Source: Hoyosella rhizosphaerae (lineage in GTDB: Bacteria > Actinomycetota > Actinomycetes > Mycobacteriales > Mycobacteriaceae). From it: a DNA stretch of 64,000 nucleotides. Positions 1 through 8,021 of the stretch are shown piece by piece (the first letter of the stretch is position 1; each line of letters starts with the position of its first letter). A program made the position numbers and the translations under genes. A model generated the notes under the pieces. That model saw only the letters and a list, made by a program, of their open reading frames with translations. It made no database searches and had not been told where the DNA came from. The stretch is taken from assembly GCF_014643175.1 (NCBI RefSeq), contig NZ_BMJH01000003.1, positions 186,001-250,000 on the forward strand. Direction: 5' to 3'.

Positions 1-64
1 CTACCTAGACATACCGTCAATCGCGTCAGCCATTATCGGCTTGCCAGAGTAGGACTGCTGCATT

Positions 65-1612
65 GTGTCCACAACCGAGAATGTAGAACGTGAACTCAAG
101 TTTGAAGCTGGGAAAGAAGCTGCGATTCCGTCGTTCGACAGCGTTGAGGGCGTGGACGCGGTAGATGCAGCGTCTGTGGCGGAACTCCACGCTACGTACT
201 TTGACACTTCAGATCTTGCTCTAGCACGCCACAAGATCACGTTGCGGCATCGCACAGGCGGCGGAGACGAAGGATGGCACCTCAAACTTCCGTCGACGGC
301 GGGCGCACGGGCTGAGGTGCATGCCCCGCTCAGCGCTGTGAGCGAAGGCCCCCCGTCCGCGCTCACAGACCGCGTGCGAATCCACGTTCGGGATAAGCCT
401 CTAATCGCCGTTGCGGAGGTGCTCAACAGGCGTACCACTTACTCGTTGCGCAGCTCCAACGGTGCAGCCCTAGTCGAGGTGGTCGATGATCGCGTCACCG
501 CCTCATCGCTGCGGCCCGGGCACAAGCATGTGAGCACCTGGCGGGAATGGGAAGCCGAAATTGTCTCCGGCGACGAATCTGATCTCGCTCGCGTCCGCGA
601 TCGGCTACTACAGGCCGGGGCGCTTGACTCACCGAGTCCGTCGAAGCTGGCACGTGCACTAGGCCCCGACGCGGTGACACCAACTTCAGAAGCAGAACCT
701 GAACCAGCCAGTTTTGCGAAAAACTCCATAGGCGCCCTCCTCGTCGAGACTGTCGCGCGGCACCGTGATGCATTCTTTGAACATGACGCACTTGTTCGCC
801 TCGACAAAGAAGACGCAGTTCACCAGATGCGCGTGGCAGCCCGACGAATTCGGAGCCTCCTGCGTGGGTATCGCCCCCAGTTCGCTAGGCAACTCACTGA
901 TCCGATTGAACGTGAACTTAAGTGGTGTGCGGGTGTGCTGGGCGGCGCCCGCGATGCTGAAGTGATGGCGCTACGCCTCGATGCGCTTATTGCTGCCCAA
1001 CCGACCGGCACAATCAGCAAAACGACCCGCAAGCACCTCCTCGCACACCAGCGCGATGCCTACGCGACGGCGTATTCCGAGGTAATGGATATGCTCACAA
1101 GCCCCCGATACTTCCGGCTGCTGGACTCACTCGACACCATCCTTGCTGCCGATCACTTCAGCAAGAAGGCCAAGCGTGACGGGAGCGACGCTATTTGTTC
1201 GACTCTTGTTCGGATGCACAAAAAGACGCGGAAAACTGAGGGCAAAGCGCGGGCTGCCACCAACACCTACGAGCGTGACACCAATCTTCACAGCGTACGC
1301 AAAGAGTGCAAACGAATCCGCTACGCTGCCGAAATCGCCAACAAGACCCACATAGATGCGAAGTCCGGGCGGAAAATAAAACGTGTTCGAAAAGCTGCCG
1401 AAGATGTTCAGGAAGTCTTAGGCGAACACCAAGATGGTGTCATCACCCGCAACCTACTCGACAACATCGCTGTGGACGTCGCCGAGCAAGGCGGTGACGC
1501 GAGTGACTACCAACGGCTCGCAGGGTACGAACAAGCGATGGCTGATGTTGCAGAATCTGACTACCGCACGCACTGGAAGGCGCTGCGTCGCGCTATTCGC
1601 GCGCTGCCGTAA
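65..1612 (+). CDS. CYTH-CHAD domain protein
   Basis: 515 aa. The N-terminal CYTH (triphosphate tunnel) domain opens with the ExExK signature at E8-E10-K12 and runs to about residue 200. A CHAD helical domain follows (about 225-510) with the two conserved basic motifs HQMRVAARRIR near residue 252 and HSVRKECKRIRYA near 407. CYTH enzymes hydrolyse triphosphates such as tripolyphosphate, and CHAD domains bind polyphosphate, so a role in (poly)phosphate metabolism is likely; the substrate is not shown by the sequence. The GTG at 65 is chosen because ExExK lies right at the N-terminus, as usual in the family, and an AGGA lies upstream. It matches M. tuberculosis Rv2226 in domain layout and position (from memory). 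The next gene is convergent. Confidence 0.93.
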   Translation: MSTTENVERELKFEAGKEAAIPSFDSVEGVDAVDAASVAELHATYFDTSDLALARHKITLRHRTGGGDEGWHLKLPSTAGARAEVHAPLSAVSEGPPSALTDRVRIHVRDKPLIAVAEVLNRRTTYSLRSSNGAALVEVVDDRVTASSLRPGHKHVSTWREWEAEIVSGDESDLARVRDRLLQAGALDSPSPSKLARALGPDAVTPTSEAEPEPASFAKNSIGALLVETVARHRDAFFEHDALVRLDKEDAVHQMRVAARRIRSLLRGYRPQFARQLTDPIERELKWCAGVLGGARDAEVMALRLDALIAAQPTGTISKTTRKHLLAHQRDAYATAYSEVMDMLTSPRYFRLLDSLDTILAADHFSKKAKRDGSDAICSTLVRMHKKTRKTEGKARAATNTYERDTNLHSVRKECKRIRYAAEIANKTHIDAKSGRKIKRVRKAAEDVQEVLGEHQDGVITRNLLDNIAVDVAEQGGDASDYQRLAGYEQAMADVAESDYRTHWKALRRAIRALP

Positions 1613-1638
1613 TGTCTATGTATCACCATGCTGGGGAG

Positions 1639-1821
1639 CTAGGAATTCCACTCTTCGTCTTGTTCATCAGCCTTTTCATTGCGTTCTTTAGCGATCTCCA
1701 ACGCACGTGCAGCCGTCTCTTTGTTGGGATAGGGGCCCATGCGTTCGAGGCCTCGTGATTCTTTGCCACGCCGGACAGAGCCGTCGGTAACGCAGTAGTA
1801 CCACTGGTCATCTGTGTTCAT
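1639..1821 (-). CDS. small conserved actinobacterial protein (SPOR-like)
   Basis: 60 aa starting at ATG 1821. The body reads like a short actinobacterial family of unknown function sometimes named SPOR-like: an aromatic start (DQWYYCV), a GPYPNKETAARAL stretch and an acidic tail. The GPY...AA..AL pattern resembles a SPOR beta-alpha unit, but the protein is far too short for a full SPOR domain. An AGGA lies directly next to this ATG, which is closer than ideal. An alternative ATG at 1851 would add ten residues that look non-coding. The gene is convergent with the CYTH-CHAD gene and divergent from the amidase gene. No function can be assigned. Confidence 0.7.
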   Translation of the reverse strand: MNTDDQWYYCVTDGSVRRGKESRGLERMGPYPNKETAARALEIAKERNEKADEQDEEWNS

Positions 1822-1950
1822 TCCTTCAGTGTGCCCGACGACCCCGCCCACAGCACGGGAACGTGCGCCTCGATTTCGCCGCTGACTGGGCGACTACGGC
1901 ACATGTCAGACATCGCAGGCATGATGGTGATCACATTGGGGACAGCTTTG

Positions 1951-2979
1951 ATGGGAGACGATTCGACGATGGCGTGGGTGGGTAATCCGGTTTGGCTCGC
2001 TGATGTGCTGCGAGCTGAAGGCTTAACCGTTATCGAACACGATGGGTGGCTCACTCGCGGTCACGGCGAGTATCGCGACATCCGCGGGGTGATGGCCCAC
2101 CACACCGCTGGTGGCACCCCCAACGACTGGCGCGTGGTGATGTTCGGTCGCCCCGATCTGCCCGGTCCGTTGTCGAATCTGGTGTTGGAGAAGGACGGCA
2201 CATACCGGGTTGTGGCAGCTGGTGTGTGCTGGCACGCAGGGCGTGGCTCGTGGCCTGGTTGGCCGACAAATAATGCGAACTGGCATGTGATTGGGATTGA
2301 AGCGGTCAGCACTGGTCGCCCTGACGCACAAGGACGTTTCGATTGGACTCCGGAGCAACTAGACGCTTACGTGCGCGGGTGTGCTGCCATCGCGCGGAAG
2401 GTTGGCTTCTCGGTTAACAATGTGGTGGGTCATAAGGAATACAGTTCGGAAGGAAAAATTGATCCGGCTGGAATTGATATGGCTGACTTCCGCCGCCAGG
2501 TGCAACAGGTCATCGTCAACGGACCAGGGCCCGTAGACCGTGAAGTGTTTCCGCTTCCGACCGGGTATTACTTTGGCCCGCTGGAGGGGCCCACTGAGTC
2601 GATTTCGGGTCAGCATCCTTCGGAACGCCCGCAGTGGCGTGAGGGGTTGAAGTTCTGGCAAGCGCGGCAGGAGATCCCACAAACGGGTGTGTGGGATGCG
2701 GCGACAGCCGATGCTGCGCGCGCTGTCCAGCGAGCACACGGCTGGCGACCGGATGGGTTGATTGGCCCGGGAACGTGGGCGGCGGGACTTCGAGGAGCTC
2801 CCGCACCTGAGCCTGTACCAGAGCCCACACCCACTCCAGAGCCCGAACCTGTACCGATCCCTGAGCCCGACCAGCCCTCTGCCCCAGATTCCGAAAGTCA
2901 ATCGAACCTTCGCTGGCCGCTTGTCATTGTCCGCCGCATTCCTGGGTGGGTACGCGAGCGAATTCCATTTGGTCGGTGA
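1951..2979 (+). CDS. N-acetylmuramoyl-L-alanine amidase with peptidoglycan-binding domain
   Basis: About 342 aa. An Amidase_2 (PGRP/T7 lysozyme-like) domain carries AHHTAG (H50/H51), CWHAGRG (H95) and GHKE...KIDPAGID (H161, D171), the expected zinc ligands and catalytic residues for cleaving the amide between N-acetylmuramic acid and L-alanine. A PG_binding_1 domain follows (WQARQ...GVWDAATADAARAVQ...GLIGPGTW), then a Pro/Glu-rich tail of about 45 residues and a basic C-terminus. No signal peptide is visible, so the enzyme resembles phage-type endolysins found as chromosomal genes in mycolata. The open frame reaches back to 1831. ATG 1951 is chosen for the GGGGA about 9 nt upstream; ATG 1969 (MAWVGNPVW) is also possible. 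Confidence 0.85.
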   Translation: MGDDSTMAWVGNPVWLADVLRAEGLTVIEHDGWLTRGHGEYRDIRGVMAHHTAGGTPNDWRVVMFGRPDLPGPLSNLVLEKDGTYRVVAAGVCWHAGRGSWPGWPTNNANWHVIGIEAVSTGRPDAQGRFDWTPEQLDAYVRGCAAIARKVGFSVNNVVGHKEYSSEGKIDPAGIDMADFRRQVQQVIVNGPGPVDREVFPLPTGYYFGPLEGPTESISGQHPSERPQWREGLKFWQARQEIPQTGVWDAATADAARAVQRAHGWRPDGLIGPGTWAAGLRGAPAPEPVPEPTPTPEPEPVPIPEPDQPSAPDSESQSNLRWPLVIVRRIPGWVRERIPFGR

Positions 2980-3114
2980 CTGCGGGTCAGAGTTACGTCA
3001 GGTTTCGTAGCAGTGGGGGCGGTGGTTGAGTTTAAGCGTTGGATAGCAGGCGTATCGGGTTCTATTCGCAACACTGAATGGCGTGCAGTTGTGTCGCGTC
3101 GGTACGGTTCCCGT

Positions 3115-4098
3115 ATGCGACGATTCAGCAAAGTATGCGACCTCACAGGGCCAGGTACCAGCAGTTGCAATTTCGACGTTGTCGGCACTGACCTGGGCAT
3201 ACCCGTCGAGTTGCCGGGCGGTCGCGAACTCGCATGGATCTTTGGTGACACATTCAGTGGTGTGGCACCAGGAACACCAGGGTGGCGGTCACCGGTCCTG
3301 TTACGTTCAGCAGATCAACCGCTGGAGGACGGCGTCGAATTTTGCTCGTGCGCAGGTAAGGGGCAGGCTCGGCGTCTCGTGCGCGGCAGCAACCGTGGGC
3401 GCACAACGTGGCTCCCGGCCGACGCCATCACCATCGGTGACGCAACATACCTATTTGCCATGCGTAATGACGGCCTGCACAACGTCACGCAGACTCGCAT
3501 CTTTGCCTCCACTGACGCCGGTGAGTCATGGAAGAAAACCCGCGCAAAATGGTCGGGAAAACACGACGCCGGGAACATGCAACTGATCACCTGGGTGCAG
3601 GGCCCTCCCGAAGACAATTGGATCTACGTATTTTCGACGGGCTTCCAGCGCAACAAGCCCTTGTTCCTCTACCGGGTTGCAGTGGACGACGTGACAAACC
3701 CGAAAGCGTGGGTTCCGTGGGGATGGACCGAAGACACTGGGTGGCGGTGGGGAAACACCGCCACGCCAGTGCTCACAGGCCAGTTCGGTGAAATGAGCCT
3801 TCGACGCGTCGACGGCAAGTACGTGCTCGTCTGGTTCGACGCTGGTGGATACCAGATCCAAGCTATGGTGCTTGACCACCCCACTGACAACTTGTTTGAG
3901 ACCCGTCAGTACACACTGCTGCGCGGCACAAGTTGGGAAGACGAAAACCATGCCGTAGGCGATGTAGCCCAACTGTACGGCGGCTACATCGTGCCCGGTT
4001 CAACCCTTGATGACCTGCACATTTCGGTCAGCCAGTGGAACACCACAACAAACAAGGTTTACAAGGCGATGCTTTTCCACGGCAGCCTCCCGCGCTAG
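3115..4098 (+). CDS. DUF4185 domain protein (predicted beta-propeller)
   Basis: About 327 aa. The sequence has the DUF4185 pattern: a start like CDLTGPGTS, then GTDLGIPVELPGGRELAWIFGDTFSG and WRSPVLL, followed by repeated W-rich beta blades (GESWKKTRAKW, GWRWGNTATPVLTG). Such proteins are predicted five-bladed propellers, often extracellular, and possibly act on glycans; the activity is unknown. The frame opens at GTG 3013, but codons 3013-3114 have poor GC at third positions and lie outside the domain, so ATG 3115 is preferred even though its ribosome-binding site is weak. No clear signal peptide is present with either start. It may be co-transcribed with the amidase gene that ends 135 bp upstream. 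Confidence 0.7.
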   Translation: MRRFSKVCDLTGPGTSSCNFDVVGTDLGIPVELPGGRELAWIFGDTFSGVAPGTPGWRSPVLLRSADQPLEDGVEFCSCAGKGQARRLVRGSNRGRTTWLPADAITIGDATYLFAMRNDGLHNVTQTRIFASTDAGESWKKTRAKWSGKHDAGNMQLITWVQGPPEDNWIYVFSTGFQRNKPLFLYRVAVDDVTNPKAWVPWGWTEDTGWRWGNTATPVLTGQFGEMSLRRVDGKYVLVWFDAGGYQIQAMVLDHPTDNLFETRQYTLLRGTSWEDENHAVGDVAQLYGGYIVPGSTLDDLHISVSQWNTTTNKVYKAMLFHGSLPR

Positions 4099-4213
4099 GT
4101 CACCAGGGATTGGCTGGTGTTTCGCCCCGAATCCTGTGGAGTCTCATTAGGCGTGATGTCTTCGTCAACTAATCAATCCAACCCGCTGTGATCGGTCTGT
4201 AGGTCCGCCACTC

Positions 4214-4961
4214 CTAGTTTCTGGCACGTCGGATCCCCGGGCGGACTTTCCGGGTTTTGCGCACCGCGATTCGCAAAGCGAGTTCCGAAAGCTCGGCGCT
4301 TTCGCGAAGGACCGCGCGCGGCTCGTTCGCGGCGAGCTTCACGGTCTCTCGGCGCACAATCGCTGCAACAGCACGTTTCGTGTCAGCACTAGCATTCCGC
4401 CAGACTGCCACTATCGTACGGCGGCCTCGGGTCATACCCGATCGCCAACTGCGCGGCGCGGGCCACGTCATCCCCTGCGATCTTGCCGACAAGCCACAGT
4501 GCTAGGTCAATGCCAGCTGACACCCCGGCGCCCGTAACGATCTTCCCGGATTGGACGATTCGCTCGTCGCTCATTGCCCGAGCCCCAAGTCCGTTGAGCA
4601 CAGACATCTCCGACCAATTCGTAGTAGAGGGCTGATCCTCGAGCAGGCCTGCAGCCACTCGCACTACCGAACCTGTGCACACCGACGCGGTCCACTGTGT
4701 GGTCTTGTGCACGCGCCGCAGCCATTCCAGAAGCAGCTGATTCTTAGCGATCGCGCCGCTAGCAGTGACCGACCCGCCAATCAGCACAACATCCGGCGTC
4801 GGGGTCTCGTCGAACGAATGCGTGGCTGCCATGACAAACACCCCACTGTCGGCGATGGTCGAGCCTCCAGTCATGGCGAGGCAGGACCGCGTTACAGGTC
4901 CGATACGCACCAGGCACAGTCCGCACACTCGAAATCCACCTGCGCAGGTCGCCAAAATCAC
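4214..4961 (-). pseudogene. DJ-1/PfpI family protein, frameshifted and 5' truncated
   Basis: The reading frame 4389-4961 encodes most of a DJ-1/PfpI glutamine-amidotransferase-like protein: IADSGVFVMAATHSF, the nucleophile elbow SVCTGS, the SGKIVTGAGVSAGIDLAL block and a GYDPRPPYDSG end. Two faults are visible. The usual first ~40 residues (IAIVLYPGF...YEVL type) are missing, with unrelated residues after GTG 4961. Near 4389-4420 the frame stops right after PPYDSG, while the family tail (ADTKRAVAAIVRRE onward) continues in another frame to 4214. The nucleophilic Cys is intact. The best reading is a decaying gene in the ars-linked accessory block. A sequencing error could explain the 3' frameshift but not the lost N-terminus. 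Confidence 0.75.
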
Positions 4962-5240
4962 TCAAAACTCAGCCGTTTTGTTGACCTCCGCAGATGGATT
5001 CGGAGGAGGAGAGGAGGAGAGGCGGAGAGGCGCTGACGAGGCTCCGCACTAGTTGCACCATCGGCGATATGCACAAAGCTCGTGGGGTCCTCCCGTCGAA
5101 CTGCATCGCACTGCCGGTCGCAATACTCGCGGACGGACCGTTCAGCCTGTGCCTGTCGATCCGGGCCGAGATGCCGAATTAATCGCCCACTAGACCGGCC
5201 GCCGTCATCGTCTCTCGGTTTGACCGGCACCCCTTATCCC
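4962..5240. other. intergenic spacer with purine-rich tract
   Basis: No convincing gene is seen here. Around 5000-5033 there is a short purine-only tract built from gaggaggaga and ggcggag units. An open minus-strand frame covers much of the spacer but matches no family I recognise. The spacer could be the eroded 5' part of the broken DJ-1 gene or other decayed sequence. Confidence 0.5.
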
Positions 5241-6629
5241 CTAGTTTCGCGGTCCAAATCGGGGCATCGCCAGGCTTTCCAACGCAATAACCTGGGCTGG
5301 TGCAACTGTCGCGGACGATTGCGGCGGGGCACAGCAGCCGCCAGAACCTTCCGCGTTGGGGTCGTCAAACACTCCAGCTCCCCCACACACGCCGGTGTCC
5401 GGGAGTGTCAGTTCCACTTGGGCGGCCGAGTCGAAGTCGCCTGCGAGAGCAGCAGCGATGCTACGCACCTGTTCGAAGCCAGTCATCGCGAGGAAGGTTG
5501 GTGCGCGCCCGTAGCTTTTCATTCCGACAATGAAAAAGTTGGGTTCAGGGTGCGACAGTTCTGCGTAGCCATGGGGGTAGACCGTTCCGCATGAGTGCAC
5601 ATTGGGGTCGATGAGTGGCGCCAATGCGACAGGTGCCTCAAGGGTGTAATCGAGGTTCAGGCGCAGTTCTGTGAGCCACGAGTTGTTGGGCCGAAACCCT
5701 GTCAGTGCAACAACGTGATCGACGTCGACGATGCGCGCGCCTGTGTCGCTGATCAGCTCGAGGTTGTCGTCATGTGTCTCGATCTGTTCGGTGCGGAAGC
5801 CCGTGATGGTCGAAACGAGGCCGTCCTCGACGGCTTTTTTGGCGCGCACACCGAGTGCTCCGCGCTGCGGGAGTTCATCCTGGGAGCCACCGCCGAAGAC
5901 GTTTTCTGCCGTACCTCGTCGCCGTGCCCAGGTGATTGTGGTGCCAGGGTGCGACTGGGCAAAGGCTGCGAATAAGCCGACTGCGGTGAGGGCGGAGTGG
6001 CCGCTGCCTACAACTGCGATGTGTTTCCCGGCGAGTTCGTCCCGCACTGTTGGCGAATCGAGATCTGGGATGCGGTAGCTGATACGTGTGTGGGCGGAAT
6101 CCTCGCCGATTGCAGGAAGCCCTTCGCTACCAACAAGGTTGGGTGATTGCCAGGTTCCTGTTGCATCAATGATGGCGCGGGCTGCAATTTTGTGTGTTTG
6201 TCTGTCAGCGGTGTGCAGGTATACGGAGAACGGTTCCGTGTCGCGGCCCGAATCAACGAGTCGATCGCGTCCTCGCCGCGCAATGCCTACCACCTCTGTG
6301 TCGTAACTGAACTCGACGGAACTTCTGAGCGCTTCGGACAGTGGGCGCAGGTATTGCGTCACCCACTCCCTACCTGTGGGGTAGGTGTCGTCGTCGGGCG
6401 GTGTCCATTCAGTGTTCGTGAGCAGTGCACGTCCTGCGGGGTCGATCACTTCAGCCCAGCGGGAGAAGAGCCGAACATGGTTCCATTCGACGACTGAGGC
6501 TCCCGCGTGGGAACCGCGCTCGATGACATGGGTTGGGATGTTGCGTTGCGCTAGGTGGGTGGCAGCGGCCAAACCGATGGGTCCGGCGCCGACAACAACT
6601 ACAGGTAGGTCTTTCACCAAGGTCTCCAT
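5241..6629 (-). CDS. FAD/NAD(P)-dependent monooxygenase of ars-operon type with Cys-rich tail
   Basis: 462 aa. An N-terminal Rossmann FAD site (VVVGAGPIGLAAA, glycines 14-19) and a second dinucleotide site (IAVVGSGHSALTA) mark a class B-like flavoprotein. It resembles the flavoprotein that accompanies arsR genes in actinobacterial arsenic clusters. The C-terminus has TGVCGGAG and GSGGCCAPP, a cysteine cluster that could bind As(III); this is inference. The gene is divergent from the ArsR fusion across about 90 bp holding inverted repeats. The ATG at 6629 directly precedes the Rossmann strand. It has no Shine-Dalgarno, but a TATATC lies about 10 nt upstream, so a leaderless or near-leaderless mRNA is possible. 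The role is probably oxidation of an organoarsenical, but the substrate is unproven. Confidence 0.8.
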   Translation of the reverse strand: METLVKDLPVVVVGAGPIGLAAATHLAQRNIPTHVIERGSHAGASVVEWNHVRLFSRWAEVIDPAGRALLTNTEWTPPDDDTYPTGREWVTQYLRPLSEALRSSVEFSYDTEVVGIARRGRDRLVDSGRDTEPFSVYLHTADRQTHKIAARAIIDATGTWQSPNLVGSEGLPAIGEDSAHTRISYRIPDLDSPTVRDELAGKHIAVVGSGHSALTAVGLFAAFAQSHPGTTITWARRRGTAENVFGGGSQDELPQRGALGVRAKKAVEDGLVSTITGFRTEQIETHDDNLELISDTGARIVDVDHVVALTGFRPNNSWLTELRLNLDYTLEAPVALAPLIDPNVHSCGTVYPHGYAELSHPEPNFFIVGMKSYGRAPTFLAMTGFEQVRSIAAALAGDFDSAAQVELTLPDTGVCGGAGVFDDPNAEGSGGCCAPPQSSATVAPAQVIALESLAMPRFGPRN

Positions 6630-6681
6630 CGACGAGGATCGATATACCCTTTCACTGTATAGACGTACATCAATGTAGGCA

Positions 6682-6703
6682 ATCATCGATATACTTCGAT
6701 GAT
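6682..6703. promoter_or_regulatory. ArsR-type inverted repeat operator
   Basis: A perfect 8-bp inverted repeat, ATCATCGA-N6-TCGATGAT, sits between the divergent flavoprotein gene and the arsR fusion, just before the arsR ribosome-binding site. A second dyad, ACAT-CA-ATGT, lies at 6668-6677, and a related ATCGATATA at 6638-6646 overlaps the likely flavoprotein promoter. The position over both promoters fits autorepression by the ArsR domain. Confidence 0.6.
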
Positions 6704-6716
6704 GGAGGTTCCATCG

Positions 6717-7550
6717 ATGCCGCCAACTAATCACCCTCTAAGCCTCGAAGAGGCAGAGGTCTACGCAGAGTGGTTTGCGTGCCTCGCTGAGCCCACGCGA
6801 GTACGCCTCCTCCACTATGTCGCACGCTCCCCCGACGGAATCGCGGTAGGACAACTCGCCCAACTTCTATCCCTCGGACAACCCACGGTGTCACACCACA
6901 TAAAAAAGCTCGCCGATGTGGGGTTCCTTGCCGTGAGAAAGCACGGCACCGCCACTATTGTGAGCGTGAGCCCGACCTGCTGTACAGGTATCCCCCACGC
7001 CGCAGAAGCCGCAATGGGAATTCTCGCCACCGGGCGATGCTGCATCGGTGAGGCTCCACCCAATGTTCTTGTTCGCCCCATGATTGATACCGATTGGGCG
7101 CCGGTCATCGACATCTACGCTCAAGGGATCGCTGCACGCACCGCAACCTTTGAGACCGCAGTGCCCGATCGTTCATTGCTGGAACAGAAGTGGTTGCCAC
7201 AGCACCGCTGGGTCGCCGAAATCGACAACAAAATTGCTGGCTGGGCCACCCTGTCGCCAACATCCACAAGGTCCTGCTACCGCGGCGTCACTGAAAACTC
7301 AATCTATGTAGACCCAGTGGCACAAGGAAAGAAAATCGGTAGTGCGCTGATGCGTAAACTCGTCCAGCACGCGGATACTGCCGGGGTGTGGACCATTCAA
7401 ACGTCAATTTTTCCGCAGAATCGCGCCAGCATCGCACTTCACCAGGCGGTGGGTTTTCGCACAGTTGGTGTGCGCGAACGGATCGCCGAACTCGACGGCG
7501 TCTGGCATGACACCGTGCTGATGGAACGTCGGGCGCGCGCAGAAACCTAA
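6717..7550 (+). CDS. ArsR repressor fused to ArsN-like GNAT acetyltransferase
   Basis: 277 aa. Residues 1-85 are an ArsR/SmtB winged helix (LAEPTRVRLLHYV, QPTVSHHIKKLADVGFL). A linker holds two vicinal Cys pairs (C88-C89 and C108-C109), a likely As(III) sensor. Residues ~118-277 are a GNAT domain of the phosphinothricin/arsinothricin acetyltransferase type (VRPMIDTDWAPVIDIYAQGI, RTATFET, NSIYVDPVAQGKKIGSALM, NRASIALHQAVGFRTVGVR). ArsN enzymes acetylate the amino group of arsinothricin, so one polypeptide may sense arsenic and detoxify an arsenical antibiotic. Start ATG 6717 has a GGAGG 8 nt upstream; upstream ATGs at 6699/6702 lie in or next to the operator. The stop codon is 2 bp from the 3' end of rnpB on the other strand. 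Confidence 0.88.
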   Translation: MPPTNHPLSLEEAEVYAEWFACLAEPTRVRLLHYVARSPDGIAVGQLAQLLSLGQPTVSHHIKKLADVGFLAVRKHGTATIVSVSPTCCTGIPHAAEAAMGILATGRCCIGEAPPNVLVRPMIDTDWAPVIDIYAQGIAARTATFETAVPDRSLLEQKWLPQHRWVAEIDNKIAGWATLSPTSTRSCYRGVTENSIYVDPVAQGKKIGSALMRKLVQHADTAGVWTIQTSIFPQNRASIALHQAVGFRTVGVRERIAELDGVWHDTVLMERRARAET

Positions 7551-7552
7551 AG

Positions 7553-7966
<414 letters not shown>

Positions 7967-8021
7967 CAACAATAGCCTTACGCCGTGTGGTTCAACGAAC
8001 CGGTGCGAGGACGAACAACAG

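Noticed and set aside
1-438. Minus-strand open frame opposite the CYTH domain
   Set aside because: It is antisense to a clear CYTH-CHAD gene and shows no family features.
4958-5230. 90-codon minus-strand frame upstream of the DJ-1 pseudogene
   Set aside because: It has no recognisable domain and no DJ-1 N-terminus, so it was described as spacer only.
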